This document shows positions 1-12,781 of a DNA stretch of 64,000 nt, piece after piece. Within the stretch, counting starts at the first letter, position 1. Each line of letters opens with the position of its first letter. The stretch comes from Siphonodentalium dalli (lineage: Eukaryota; Mollusca; Scaphopoda; Gadilida; Siphonodentaliidae). The notes under the pieces were generated by a model. The model searched no databases and was not told the origin of the DNA. It saw only the letters and a list, made by a program, of their open reading frames with translations. The position numbers and the translations under genes were made by a program. The stretch is taken from the NCBI GenBank assembly GCA_032622095.1, contig CP136066.1, positions 112,493,319 to 112,557,318 of the forward strand. Direction: 5' to 3'.

Positions 1-1075
1 TGTTATCACCTTTCGTTTGTCTCTGTGGGAAAATGTTGGAATCTTTGCGTCATGTTATACATGTATCACATAGAGGAGTCATTGGCGACCACATGGGGAC
101 CATAATATACATTCATTGTGGGATATTTTTGTCCGATATCACGTTTTCCCAAATTCCGGTATAATAGGTCAAAGCCGAATCTACGTTAATAACGCGATGT
201 AATGTTTCGAATCAATGCATGGTATTGCTATTATAACAACACCCATGCATATATATGTGCAGGAAATACTCAAGCTAGGATTCCTCTTATACCTGAGTTG
301 AGGAATATTTACCCAAATCCAAGATGGCGGCCAAAATGGCCACCAGAAATAAAAAATCGCCGAAAATCGCCGATTTTAACATAAGTGAGCATTATTGTCA
401 TGAAAACTCCACACCTGCTTACTATTGTGAGTTGGGAACATTTAGGCGAAGAACTTTCCTTGTACCATATCCAAATAAAAGTCCGCCAAATCCAAAATGG
501 CGCCCACAATGGCGGACAGATTTTGAAAAATCACCGAAATTCCCTCATATTCACATCATTGGGCATTATTGTCGAGACAACTCCATCCATGCGTACAGTT
601 GAGTTGGAAATACTGAGGTGAAGTAATTACCTTACATCTCATGTAAGAAATGGTTTTCCAAATCGAAGATGGCGGCCAAAATGGCGACCGAAATTTGAAA
701 ACACGGCTACATTCCTTTACTTTCTTAGGATGGGCGTTATTGTTTCGCGATTTCTACCCACCATTACATGTTTATATGTATGAATTATTCATTAGGGTTT
801 GGCAAGATATACTCACAGTCAATATGGCGGCCAAACTGGCGGCCAGAAATTGAAAAGAAGCCGATATTATCACTTACTAATTTCAACTTTTTGTCATAAT
901 ATCGATTTGTATAGACGAAACGGTACATAATATAAGCCATCTATTAGTTCCAATGTAAGTCGTAGCCTTTTGGAAGGATGAAAACCCACAATCGCGATGT
1001 GGCATTTCAAAATCCATTCTCCACTGAGGGCTCATACTGGCCGTAACCTTATATAGGTGCGCCGAATAGTTATAT
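1..1075 (+). repeat. Left outer arm of foldback FB-1
   Basis: This arm is nearly collinear, in reverse complement, with 3,266-4,340. It holds three blocks of GGCGGCCAAAATGGC-type sequence (near 320, 665 and 825) spaced by about 160-340 bases, so the arm itself is a degenerate tandem array. The short open frames here come from the repeat and are mirrored exactly in the other arm. Confidence 0.8.
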
Positions 1076-3265
1076 TATGACTTCCAAGAATCAAAACAAC
1101 AGTACCTGAGCTTATTCTGAATTACCACATTCAGAATTATCTAGACCCGTTTCCGTCAGATTAATCTATCTCACTCACAACAACAGTTTACTACACTTCT
1201 TTATAGAAGGGTGCCACTAATCGGAATGTTTCAAACAATACATATGCCGGTGTGCAGCTCACGTGTTTTTATCGAAAGCTTGGAATTCTTAGCGAGCTTC
1301 ATTCGTGGTATAGCTTATGGTATAATTGAGATGCTACATATGGGGTATAGTCGTCATCTTGTGTAATACACTAGAAAGGTATTCGTCGATGCGTATACTA
1401 GCTTTCAGACGGACCTATCTATCTGCGTATTGTCAGCTTTGGTGACCTAATGGGGATAACAACGTGTACACCTGGTGATCTTCCCAAACAGCCACTTCTC
1501 AATATATGGTTAATCAATTCACATACTCATCTAATGCACTGACGTACCCGGACAACTTCTGTATATGGCTTCGAATGTTGAAAGCCCGACATTTGACGGA
1601 TGTATTTATGCTAAGGCGTAAAAGACAATAATGCATAATATACCCAAACTCCTTGAACATGATCATAAGAATAAGCTTGTTGGCGTCAAACAATCGTCTC
1701 ACCGAACAGATCCAAGCAGATGATAACAATACACACGGTGCTAGTTTGTGGGTATGTGTCATGATAGTCGAAATGAAATTGGACCATGACTGCACCGCCC
1801 CTTATTTTGTTATGTTTTAGATTCAGACAGGATCTCGTGTGTGGCTTTGCTTTCCTTGTATGCTAAGATTGTATGTTCCCATCCGTTTGGAAGCCGTTCT
1901 TAAACAACTGGACCAGGCGTGTGCCATTGGCTACTGCTGTATAAGCCCCACCAAGACTGTGGTGTAGTCTTAAAGGCGATACCTTTGATAGTTGGTTGAT
2001 ATGTCATACTCACGCTGGGTGGTATGGTTCAAGAAAGTACAAATGCCATCAACAAAAGGGTGAAATGTTCAACGCGAAGAACATCCAGAGGAATGTTACG
2101 TTGATGAGATCTTGCATTCATTTCAACAAACGTTGGTACACCAAGTGATTTCACCATTGCGACCATTTTCCTGCATGAGACATTAACTACTATATTCTAA
2201 AGTTATATATATAAAGCTATATGATCATAAAGGTCGCGTTCCCCAACGTCCACAGCCATTGCCATCGAGACTATAAATTGTTCTTTAAACACATAGTGAA
2301 ATAAATGCACTACAGTTCCTGGCATTTTCTTGAATAATACCACCCACATACTGTCACTAACCCTGAGATAGGATAACAAAACACGCATACATTCATGCTA
2401 TAAAGACATTATCCTTTAGTCCATCGGACTGTTTTGAGGGAGGCTAGCATAGTATTACCAAGACAAACATGTACGTAGTTGAATCAGAAAGGCTTCGAAA
2501 CGGATGTGGAAATACAATCTTACCACACCAATTAAAACCGACACGCATGACGTTCTATATCTTAAACATGCACCAGGTGTAGCGGTGGTGTATACCGTAG
2601 ACCATTTCATTCCCACTATCATGGCGCATGTCCACAAACTAGCACCACGAGCATTGTTCTTCTCTGCTGGGAGATATTTGACGAGACAACTGCGGGGCGT
2701 CACACAGTTTGCTTCGGATCGTGGTCAAGAAGTGTGGGTAGTCTGTACATTATGGTCTTCTCCTTAGCAGATATACATCTGTCCAAGGGAATGAGACAGC
2801 CAACAACCTTCGAAACACTGTCGAAGTTGTCCACATATGCCAATTCGTTCGCTGAATTTGTGAGTTGACGAACCATCTATTGAGAAGTGACTAGCTAACT
2901 GGTTCGCCAGGTGTACATGTCGTTATCCCCATGGGGTCCCGGGTATGAGACACATACAGATGACCTTCTGTAAGCTTGTATACTCATCGGTCATATGCCT
3001 TCCTAGTTCAAGATGACGCACAAATATCATATTTAGCAAATATTTAAAATCGTAAGCTAGACACCGGAAAATGAATTGTTTGAAACGTTATGATTAGAGG
3101 GACCCTACTCCCAGGAAGTGGTGAATACTTTGTCGGTATGAGCGACCTAGATTTATCAGACAAAGAAATGGATGCTGGTCCAGATAATTATGGACGTGAC
3201 GTGGCAAATCAGAATTTGTTATCAGGTAATTGTTCTGATATAACTATTCGGCACACCTACACTTA

Positions 3266-4340
3266 CGGCCATTATCGGCGCTAAGTGGAGAATGGATTTC
3301 GAAATGCCACATCGCGATATTAATTGTGGTTTTTCATCTTTCCAGAAGGATACGAGCTATGTTATGCGTTTTGATACATTTAAGTTGAACTAGTAGATGG
3401 TTTATGTACAGTTTCGTCCATACATACCGATATTATGACAAAAAGTTGAAATTAATATGTGAAAATATCGATTTCTTTTCAATTTCTAGCCGCCAATTTA
3501 GCAGCGATCTTGGCTGTGAGTATCAATTGTCAAACCCTAATGAATACTTCATGTCAATATTCCATATCAACATGTAATGGTCAATAGAAATCGCGAAACA
3601 ATAACGCCCTTCGTAAGAAAGTAAAGGAATGAAGACTGGTTTTCAAATTTCGGTCGCCATTTTGGCCGCCATCTTCGATTTGGAAAACAATTTCTTGCAT
3701 GAGATGTAAGGTAATTACTTCACCTCAGTATTTCCAACTCAACTGTAAGCATGGGTGGAGTTGTCTCGACAATAATGCCCAATGATGTGAATATGAGGGA
3801 ATTTCGGTGATTTTTCAAAATCTGTCCGCCATTGTGGGCGCCATTTTGGATTTGGCGGACTTTTATTTGGATATGGTACAAGGAAAGTTCTTCGCCTAAA
3901 TGTTCCCAACTCACAATAGTAAGCAGGTGTGGAGTTTTCATGACAATAATGCTCACTTATGTTAAAATCGGCGATTTTCGGCGATTTTTTATTTCTGGTG
4001 GCCATTTTGGCCGCCATCTTGGATTTGGGTAAATATTCCTCAACTCAGGTACAAGAGGAATCCTAGCTTGAGTATCTCCTGCGCATATATATGCATGGGT
4101 GTTGTTATAATAGCAATAACATTCATTGATTCGAAACATTACATCGCGTTATTAACGTAGATTCGGCTGTGACCTATTATACCGGCATTTGGGAAAACGT
4201 GATATCGGACAAAAATATCCCGCAATGAATGTATATTATGGTCCCCATGTATTCGCCAATGACTCCTCTATACGATAAATGTATAACATGACGCAAAGAT
4301 GCCAACATTTTCCCACAGAGACAAACGAAAGGTGGTAACA
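3266..4340 (-). repeat. Right outer arm of foldback FB-1
   Basis: Reverse complement of 1-1,075 with scattered substitutions; the pairing begins exactly at the first base of the window, so the true arm is longer. The inner arms (about 1,200-1,930 and 2,455-3,150) still align but are clearly more diverged, and about 500 bases in the middle (1,930-2,455) are unpaired. Confidence 0.8.
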
Positions 4341-4697
4341 TGTAAGAAAAATAGCATATTTTCACATTTCGGCGGCCATCTTGGCCGCCATATTGGATTC
4401 TGGTGTCGGATTTTTGGCTAGTTTGTAAGGGTTGTATATTAGCATAACGAATCGAGCGGAAAACAAGACCTCATGTGCTATCATCTTTACTATAATGGCG
4501 ATCAAAGAGACCTGGTGCATATAAAAAAAATGGCCGCCATGATGGACGCCATCTTGTCTGGAGTCTCTGCGGCCACTTTTTTTTCTTGTTAACAAGTGAA
4601 AAAAATTAGAGGAGACATTAAGAAAGAAAATTAGTGGGGTGAAGTTGAGTCCTGGAGGGGGGTGCAGAGGTCGACCAATATCTCCTGGACTACGAGT

Positions 4698-5802
4698 TCA
4701 TATTGGACTTATTTGGTTCTACGGGCGTTAGCCAGAGTAGAGATTCATGGCATGATCTAAGTGGATATATAAACACTTGAAATAAGTACGTTTTGAAGTG
4801 GCAAGACTATTTGAAGAATTTTTGTAATGAGGATATTAGAACGAGTACATTAGACCTATATATTGACCCATTATATCACTGCCATATAAAAGGTCATAAT
4901 TGAGAATATATCCGAGGTATTTGTGCGAGAGAACGAATTTAAGTTAGTTTCCCATGCATGAGATAGAGTTTTGGAAAAGTCTATATAGGTAGATATTTTG
5001 GAATAAAGGCCATCCCCTATATAAAGTGTTCTTTACGTTATATACTGCTAGCCTATACAGTATATACATTTGTATATCTGGATTTGTTCCTCAGTTGGCC
5101 TTTGGTATGAGACACTGCATTATGCTCCATCTACATGTACAGACTGTAGATTGCTCCTGAATTATCGGGGTGCAAAGGGTTTTCAGCAAAGGCAATCATA
5201 TGTGAAGCAAATGTCGCATAGAGTTATATATGAATGCAAATTACATGAACTGCATGAGGAAGGCACAGCTGAATAATTCAACAAAATTGGACTATTAATT
5301 GGCAATCATTGAGGATTGGTTGTCTAGAGTTACAAATTGCACAGTCCCATCTACCGAATCACATCACATCCTTTATATATAATCACAAGTAATCAACAAT
5401 TTAGAGCATTCGCTGCGAGCTTCCATGCCGATCTATATACCAGAAACTGTTGCTATTCACAATCTACGTAACCTGTTCATCTTCCTCATCGGTTCCACAG
5501 AATACCATTGAGAATCTATACATTTCTTGGATTATTTATTCCAGTGAGTGTTACAGACCTGAGTATAAGGCTACGTCCACACATATATCATTTTCTGTAA
5601 TATTGTGAGGATCGACTCAATAATTTCGTGTAACACAATGTATATTTTAGATTGATATCTATAAATAATTGATGGATTGCTATAAATTATACCGTGCGGT
5701 TTATTATATTTAATAATCAACATTTAATTTATTTGATTGTTATTTGTATTAATTTTTTTTATACACTAGCTGAGATAGGCTCCTTTATTCAGCGTCGGTG
5801 CG
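4698..5802. other. Intergenic, no feature recognised
   Basis: AT-rich sequence between two mobile elements. I see no convincing coding frame, RNA gene or inverted repeat here. Confidence 0.5.
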
Positions 5803-5806
5803 TTAA

Positions 5807-6179
5807 CCCCACAGGGGCCTGTAGCGCGCTCCGCTGCCCCCCCCCCCCCTTTTGCACTGCATGCCCATATACGCCGCTCTATATACGCGCCTTCTTCGCG
5901 TTAATGGAACCCTTTTTCAAATTGATATCGAGGCAGTCAGGTCGCGCCAGCGACCGCTGCCGCGGGGGGGCCTGATGGCTCATAAAAACAACTCTATATA
6001 TAAGCGCCCGCGGCTACCACTTTATAGCATCAAGGGTAGACTGAGCAAATCGAGACGGGATGCTGGTCCCGCGAAACTCTCCAGACGGCATCGACATATC
6101 AAAACGCATGCGATTCTCGCCTATCGTATCTGTATTTGGACGAGATAGTAAGACCATAGCCTGTTACAGGCCCCTGTGG
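5807..6179. mobile_element. TTAA-flanked inverted-repeat element (piggyBac-like MITE)
   Basis: The ends CCCCACAGGGGCCTGTA and TACAGGCCCCTGTGG are inverted, offset by two bases, and each abuts a TTAA (5,803-5,806 and 6,180-6,183). TTAA duplication is the signature of piggyBac-type insertion. The interior is unusually GC-rich for this window and has a run of C near 5,840. No transposase is visible. Confidence 0.6.
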
Positions 6180-6284
6180 TTAACCCTTTGTGTGTTAACA
6201 GCCTGCGCGCACGACAGACATAATACTATTCTATATATATAGAGATGATATTTAGTATACTACTTCAATATTATATATATCCTC

Positions 6285-6520
6285 ATGCAGATAGGTTCAC
6301 ATTGGACCTAAATATTGATATTGGTTCATACTGGACTTACCTGATTCTGGAATAAGCCCATAGTGGACGTATGTTGTACCCGTTATTTCGTTGGATGGTG
6401 CGGTCCACAATGAAAACACATATATAAACAGCCTATACATATCTGGTGCTGCAAAATATCCTCGTGCAAATAGGTTCACATTGGACCTAAATATTCTCAT
6501 ATGTTGATATTGAAATTATT
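6285..6520 (+). repeat. Dispersed repeat, family R200 (degenerate copies)
   Basis: The string AGGTTCACATTGGACCTAAA occurs twice (about 6,293 and 6,474). The part between them resembles the 9,450-9,990 and 13,872-14,256 sequences around the shared wording CCCGTTATTYCGTTG. It is a short tandem of a dispersed family with no coding content. Confidence 0.5.
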
Positions 6521-6599
6521 TTATTCTGAAATAGGCCAATTGTGAGCTTATTTTTATTTTACTTTATTTATTTAATTAATTAAATTTTTTGAAATTATA

Positions 6600-6730
6600 A
6601 TTATGAAAAACTAAGCCGTTATAACCTCCGCCAGGGCACCCTGAATCACCACACCAAATTTGGTTGAGTCGGACCAGAAGTCTGGAAGAAAAATCCAGAC
6701 AGACAGAAGGACAGACAGATCCTACTCTTA
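6600..6730 (-). repeat. Probable retroelement tail-like repeat
   Basis: A stretch with ACCACACCAAATTTGGTTGAG followed by GACAGACAGAAGGACAGACAG resembles the 3' portions of degraded retroelement or SINE-like repeats common in invertebrates. There is no reverse transcriptase. Family identity was not established. Confidence 0.3.
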
Positions 6731-6897
6731 TATACGTATAAATATAAACAAATCTTTGATAGATAGCATAAAATTCTATTTTCACCAGAACAAATTTAAT
6801 ACTTAGTACTGCATGTTAAACAGAAGAAGATTGCATTGAAACAAAGTATATATGTTAAGCCTGTTCTTACGGAGCCCCGTAAGTCCCACTTGCGATA

Positions 6898-7315
6898 GTT
6901 TTTTTATATCTCGTTTAAACGAGATAATATCTTGCCATACTTTTTTTTATCTCGTTTAAACGAGATAATATTTTGCGATACTTTTTTTTATCTCGTTTAA
7001 ACGAGATAATATTTTGTGATACTTTTTTTTATCTCGTTTAAACGAGATAATATCTTGCCACACTTTTTTTTTTATCTCGTTTAAACGAGATAATATTTTG
7101 CAATACTTTGTTTTATCTCGTTTAAACGAGATAATATTTTGCGATACTTTTTTTTATCTCGTTTAAACGAGATAATATCTTGCCACACTTTTTTTTTTAT
7201 CTCGTTTAAACGAGATAATATCTTGCAATACTTTTTTTTATCTCGTTTAAACGAGATAATATCTTGCCATACTTTTTTTTATCTCGTTTAAACGAGATAA
7301 TATCTTGCTATACTG
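6898..7315. repeat. Left array of GTTTAAAC-centred palindromes
   Basis: About nine to ten units of roughly 45 bp. Each has a T-run, the palindrome ATCTCGTTTAAACGAGAT, then AATATYTTGCNATACT. The palindromic core is almost invariant while the linker varies at single bases. Confidence 0.9.
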
Positions 7316-7319
7316 GGAC

Positions 7320-9070
7320 CCTATATCACCGATGCTGCTCTTGTATGAGCTGGTAATGCATTAATGGGGCCCTATATAACTGATGTTGCTCTTGTGTGAG
7401 CTGGTGATTAATTCAAATTTTCCCGCGTTTCCTGGCATTAGCGGGAAAATTATGTATTCACAGTTCGGGCATATAGAGTTGTTTATTATAGGCGGAGCCT
7501 ATTTCGAATTGTAGCCAATGAGAATGAGATTTGTGGTAATTGTTCAGATCGCTAGAGCGGAGAATTCGTCATTCTAGCCGTGTAACTTCACTGAGAGGGT
7601 CACATTAATTTTCAATTTTTTGTTTGTTTGTTTTATATATTTTTTTCAATCAAATGAAAGATATTATCAATGCTGTGTCCAGCTATATAGCGTTCTTCAC
7701 TCTGTAATATAACTCAGCTGAAAGATGACAAATTATTCACAATGTTCAGAATATTGATACATCTATAATTATGAGTAGATTTCAATAAGGGTGCGGTCCG
7801 AACACCCGAGCTGCACATACGAGTGGGCTTCGGATTTCAGGTTTCCAGTCCCTATATAAAAGGGGTGCATGGTTTTTCCTGACCGGCTGTGCAGACTTTC
7901 TAGGATGTATTTACATTGTGTATGTAAAATATTATAGCATGTGCCCACATATAACCTGTAAAGCATGTTACGCAATAAACGCCGTCTGTGACCACAGCTA
8001 GCGCGGCTCAGTTGCAAATGAGTGTTTGTTTGAAATATGAGAGAATTGGGAATACATGCATTAATTTGCATTAATGGGGCCCTATATAAATAATGATGTG
8101 ATTGTATGAGCTGGTAATAAATTAATTGGCATTGCAATGGCCCTATATAACTGATGCTGCCCTTATGTGAGCTGGAAAAGCATTACTGGGGCCTATATAA
8201 CTGATGCTGCTTTTTATGAGCTGATAATGCATGAATTGGCATTAATGGGGCCCTATATAAATAATGATGTGGTTGCATGAGCTGTTAATGCATTAATTGG
8301 CATTACAATGGCCCTATATCATATAACTGATGCTGCCATTGTATGAGCTGGTAATGCATTACTGTGGCCCTATATAACTGATGCTGCCCTTGTATGAGCT
8401 GGTAATGCATTACGGGGGTCCTATATAACTGATGTTGCCCTTGTATGAGCTGGTAATGCATTACTGGGGCCCTTTATAACCGATGCTGCTCTTGTATGAA
8501 CTGGTAATCCATTAATGGAACCTTATATAACCGATGCTGCTCTTGTTTCAGCTGGTAATGTAGCAATCACCATTACTACGAGCATTACTGTGCCCTATAT
8601 AAATAATGATGTGCTTGTATGAGCTGGTAATGCATTAATTGGCACTACTGGGCCCTATATAACTATGCATGCTGCCATTGTATGAACTGATAATGCAGTA
8701 ATCAACATTACTGTGGGCCTATATAACTGATGCTGCTCTTATATGAACTGGTAATGCAGTAATCGGCATTACTGTGTCCTTATGTAAGTGATGGTGTCAT
8801 TGTGTGAGCTGGTAATACATCACAGGAACTGTATATAACTGGTGCTGCTCTTGTGTGAACTGGTAAAGCACCAATCGGTCCCAGTGTTGCCAATTAATGC
8901 ATCGTCAGTTCACACAAGAACAGCATCTGTTAAATAAGGACAAATAGGGTCCCATTAATCCATTACCAGCTCATACAAGGGCAGCATCAGTTATATAAGG
9001 TCAAATGTGGTCCCGGTAATGCTAATTAAGCATTACCAGCTCCTACAAATGCAGCATCAGTTATATAATG
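7320..9070. repeat. Degenerate tandem repeat, about 60-bp unit, core of PA-1
   Basis: Repeats of the form GGGGCCCTATATAACTGATG, then CTGCTCTTGTATGAGCTGGT and AATGCATTAATTGGCATTA. They run forward from about 7,320 and again 8,040-8,880; from about 8,885 to 9,070 the same units run in reverse complement, so the core is itself folded back. About 7,410-8,040 is interrupted by non-repeat sequence. Confidence 0.8.
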
Positions 9071-9171
9071 TCACTTTTATCCTTGACTTTACTAAGCTTG
9101 CTGAGATTGGCCATATACCCCACACAGCGTTCGACAAAATATGTTGAACGAGATAAACAAAAAGTATCGCA

Positions 9172-9385
9172 AGATATTATCTCGTTTAAACGAGATAAAA
9201 AAAAAGTTTCGCAAGATATTATCTCGTTTAAACGAGATAAGATTAAACGAGATAAAAAAAAGTATCGCAAATTATTATCTCGTTTAAACGAGATAAAAAA
9301 AAGTGTGGCAAGATATTATCTCGTTTAAACGAGAAAAAAAAAAGTATTGCAAAATATTATCTCGTTTAAACGAGATAAAAAAAAA
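9172..9385. repeat. Right array of GTTTAAAC-centred palindromes
   Basis: About five units of the same palindrome as the left array, in reverse orientation as judged by the linker and A-runs. One unit has a small internal duplication (GATTAAACGAGATAA near 9,240). Confidence 0.9.
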
Positions 9386-9449
9386 GTATCGCAAGTGGGA
9401 CTTACGGGGCTCCGTATGTTCTAAACTTTTAAAGTACTTGCATGATTGA

Positions 9450-9990
9450 AACGACATGGTTCATTAAACAACATATCCGCATGTAAATAGATTCATACTG
9501 AAAGTATTTAAAAAAACAAAATACGCTCATATATATAGTGCATGGCGTTATTTGAATCTGAATTACCATGATTACGCTCTGCATGGGACACGCAAACAGT
9601 AGATTCTGAAATAGTCCACAATGAGTATACATAATACCCGTTATTCCGTTGAATGGCGCGGGCCGCAGTGAAACCACACTATAAAGAGCGTGAATCTGGT
9701 TAAGTCATGTCGATGAAAAAAGTTGGTCGTGTTTTGTATGGGGTGCATCAAATAAGCCCGATACAGGCGTATCTGTAATATTAATACGCTCATATACGAC
9801 AGTTCCTCATTATGATCATACAGAGCGTATAAGCAGATTCAAATAATGCCGATATGGGGCTACAGATTTGGGTTTTTGAAATACGTTCAATATGAGTGTA
9901 TGGCCAGGAGAACAGGCTGCAGAGCGACATACTTGGTGGTTTCGCCAGCGCAGCTCCCGTAATGACAGAGTTAACGGTGGGGTAATAATG
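9450..9990 (+). repeat. R200 repeat; source-like copy of the 13,872-14,256 segment
   Basis: Positions 9,565-9,951 are almost identical to 13,872-14,256, far closer than other copies of this repeat, which points to a recent duplication. There is no coding sequence or inverted terminus. Confidence 0.75.
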
Positions 9991-9991
9991 C

Positions 9992-11206
9992 ATTTCAATT
10001 CAACCCACTATGATATATCGTGACTTAGTTTTGACTGCCCATATATAGCGAGTATATCTGATGGTTGAGATCATACCACACAGCTTATATGCCATTCAAA
10101 TTCACATTACACACTCAGACACGGGGACTAAATGAATATACACTTTACAGCACGCAATGTGTTAATATTGAACTGTTATATATGTATCAAACGAATGATG
10201 GGTATGCATGCCACAGCGGCAATGTAGGTTGCATGCCACAGCTGACTTGCGTCAATATGCTAGCCACCGGATGGGTGGCATAAACAATTGATGTTATGGT
10301 TAATTGTAATTTGAACTATAAGCAGAATTCCTTTCCGATTCCCCTTCGCGTGCATACCACGCGTTTGATACACTCATGTGGAAGCGCGAGAGCCCAACAA
10401 ATTATTGTACTATATCCCATCATGTCATACATTAACTGAATCTTTCACATTTGGGATGTATTCCTGACGGTAAGTCAGTAACATTACTTATAGCAAGTGT
10501 GCTTACTACATCACCACACAACCTGACCGATATCAAACAGGAATGGGTCCATTACTTTGCAAAAATAATGCATTATCAGTAAGTCTTGTCATTTTCTGCG
10601 TTTGCAGTCATCATTACCATCACTTTTAAAATGCATTCCCAAAAACCCAATAATTTCAAAATTAAAGACATATTATGCACTTTTTCGGGTGCGTGAAACT
10701 AATAAGTTAGTATTCAGGCGCTTGGCGAATGTATAGCATTCTACTATAACATTGCGAAAATTCCCAAGAAATCGACCATACAACTCCAGAGGAAACATCG
10801 TCTGAACTACGCTCAAATGTAAATATTTACATCTCGATTCGGGACGCAACTCTCAGTGATAAACTAACATAAATGATTTCCCCACCCAGAGTCATTGTAT
10901 TTAATTAATATATAAGAATGACGGTGTTTGTTGTCAATTTGGATTAATATTTGTAAAAATAACTATTTTGAGCAAGATTATTATCCATTTCTCTTTGATC
11001 ACCCTACGGGGTGTTTCACATCACTGTAAAATCAACTCATATATACAGTAGTACTTACTCCAAAATATGTGACAAAGGAAATTAGTTCTTTGCATCACTG
11101 CAACGTAATTATCTCACACCTATACAAGGGATTATGAATTTAATGCTGTGTGTGGAGACAATAAAAATATATCTGGTTCATGAACAAGAAAACCATAGTA
11201 GAAATG
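9992..11206. other. Intergenic, no feature recognised
   Basis: AT-rich, with a duplicated GCATGCCACAG motif near 10,205-10,240 and no convincing coding frame. Nothing else is seen. Confidence 0.5.
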
Positions 11207-11334
11207 GTAACATACGGAAGCCTATTAGGGCCATTTAATTTTTGTTATATATTCATTAAAATATTTCCTTTTTTATTTCCTTTTTTATTATATTCATTAA
11301 AATATTTCCTTTTTACTTTATTTTTTTACTTTCC

Positions 11335-11875
11335 ACCTGGGAGATAACTTTTCTCCCGGGAATTAACTTTTCTCCCAGGGAGATAACTTTTCTCCCGGGA
11401 ATTAACTTTTCTCCCAGGGAGATAACTTATCTCCCAGAGAGATAACTTTTCTCCCGGAATTAACTTTTCTCACAGGGAGATAACTTATCTCCCAGGGAGA
11501 AAACTTTTCTCCCGGGAATTAACTTATCTCCCAGTGAGAAAACTTTTCTCCCGGGAATTAACTTATCTCCCTGGGAGAAAACGTTTCTCCCGGGAATTAA
11601 CTTATCTCCCTGGGAGAAAACTTTTCTCCCGGGAATTAACTTTTCTCCCAGGGAGATAACTTATCTCCCAGGAGAAAACTTTTCTCCCGGGAATTAACTT
11701 TTCTCCCAGGGAGATAACTTATCTCCCAGGGAGATAACTTTTCTCCCGGGAATTAACTTATCTCCCTGGGAGAAAACTTTTCTCCCGGGAATTAACTTTT
11801 CTCCCAGGGAGATAACTTTTCTCCCGGGAATTAACTTATCTCCCAGGGAGAAAACTTTTCTCCACCGGTGGAAAA
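11335..11875. repeat. Left array of CCCGGGAATTAACTT units
   Basis: About 14 alternating blocks of TCTCCCGGGAATTAACTT and TCTCCCAGGGAGATAACTT, each containing a short palindrome (CCCGGG or TCCCAGGGA). Unit lengths are nearly constant at about 19-20 bases, and neighbouring blocks differ in a T/A at the start of the next unit. Confidence 0.9.
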
Positions 11876-12017
11876 TCACGTGATTTTACATGCAGCACGT
11901 GACAGGTGTAGTGTGGATTACACTCGACATTCCAGCTGTTTTCATTGTTATTATCATCGCAAGTCTTTCGTATCATGGATGTATGTGTCGGTACTCTAAA
12001 AATATGACCAGCGTTAA

Positions 12018-12475
12018 AGGCACGGGAGGCCTTAATTGTCGAAAATATTCATATTTGTTCCAAACACCGTAAACTGAAAAATATTAAAACGCATACAGTT
12101 TCGTTCATATATACCATGACCATCGCATAAACAGCATGTTATCAAAAACCTGCTATAGTTTACCTAAGCTAGAGCCTGATTGTGTTACAGAAGACAGCAC
12201 AATGCTACTGGCTAATCACACACAAATGACATAAACGCTCTTTATTAGTTCCATATCAGGAATTCACCAACAAATAACACTCTTTATGTTTACCATCATA
12301 ATATAAACAAACACCAGAAAAGTAACTTTTTATGCTTTTGTTTACATAACAATGGTCAAATATATGACAATAACATACTGTTTATGCGACATTTTGATGT
12401 TCTTTCTGTTTGTGGCGGTTTTTGACGGGTGGAAATATTTTCACAGGATACCCACCGCCAAGGCCAACCGTACCT
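12018..12475. mobile_element. piggyBac-like MITE, copy 1
   Basis: Ends AGGCACGGGAGGCCTT and (reverse) AGGTACGGTTGGCCTT, flanked by TTAA at 12,014-12,017 and 12,476-12,479. A second copy lies at 34,151-34,658, also with TTAA on both sides, so the boundaries are confirmed by two independent insertions. There is no transposase. Confidence 0.8.
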
Positions 12476-12556
12476 TTAAAGTTCTCCTGATGTTATTTAT
12501 AGTGATATGTGAAGCACACCCACCACAATACATACCTTTGGACACAGTGAAGTTGA

Positions 12557-12781
12557 GTGAACCATAGTAGAGAATGGATAATAGAAAGATATTTTAGCCT
12601 TGGATTTGAATACATCGAAATATTATGTTTTCTTCATTTGAGTTTGCGACATTTGAAGAGAATTCTGAAATCGTTGGGCCTGACACAGAGAAAATTCAAG
12701 GATGACATTATGGATGTGCTATCGGCTATAGAATCTGAGTTAAATAACACAGGCAGTGATCTCGGGTAATAGGGCAATGCA
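12557..12781 (+). pseudogene. Integrase-type DNA transposase, N-terminal fragment (IS3EU-like)
   Basis: The frame encodes RYFSLGFEYIEILCFL, then LSLRHLKRILKSLGL and about 25 residues ending in SDLG. This is the helix-turn-helix-like N-terminal pattern (aromatic-x-x-LG-x-x-x-x-EIL-x-FL ... LS-x-R-x-LKR-x-LK-x-LGL-x-R) that precedes the integrase core in eukaryotic transposase-like proteins. I believe these are the IS3EU group; that name is from memory. A stop follows SDLG, but deleting one A at about 12,769 would give the expected Y-R-A-M-H, so one frameshift is visible. The gene is then cut at 12,782 by the foldback FB-2. A few residues are missing before LSLRHLKR compared with the usual pattern. 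No ATG start is visible and a TGA precedes the frame. The catalytic domain was not found. Confidence 0.55.

Larger units (their letters stand above)
1..4697. mobile_element. Giant foldback element, family FB-1, left part cut by window edge
   Basis: The region is a long inverted repeat: position x pairs with about 4341-x with almost no net indel in the outer kilobase. The centre is near 2,170. The right end continues past the pairing region to about 4,697, where a block (about 4,530-4,697) with TCTGGAGTC, a C/A-rich CTTGTTAAC stretch and the terminal string CTCCTGGACTA matches the right end of the element ending at 19,145. The matching left end must lie upstream of the window. YY1-like GGCGGCCATCTTGG motifs recur in both arms. 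Membership of one family is inferred from the shared terminal block; the transposase class is unknown. Confidence 0.7.
6868..9416. mobile_element. Palindrome-array DNA element PA-1 with 6-bp target duplication
   Basis: The terminal inverted repeats start TACGGAGCCCCGTAAGTCCC (left) and the same sequence ends the element in reverse at 9,416. They are flanked by TGTTCT on both sides (6,862-6,867 and 9,417-9,422). Inside each end sits an array of the perfect palindrome ATCTCGTTTAAACGAGAT, and between the arrays a degenerate tandem of about 60-bp units. No transposase is visible, so the copy is non-autonomous. The 6-bp duplication and TAY...RTA ends agree with what I recall of the eukaryotic IS3EU transposons; that assignment is inference. 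Confidence 0.75.

Noticed and set aside
6898-7315. CRISPR-like array of evenly spaced palindromes
   Set aside because: The spacers are near-identical linkers, not unique sequences, there are no cas genes, and the sequence is from an animal genome. The array is part of a transposon.
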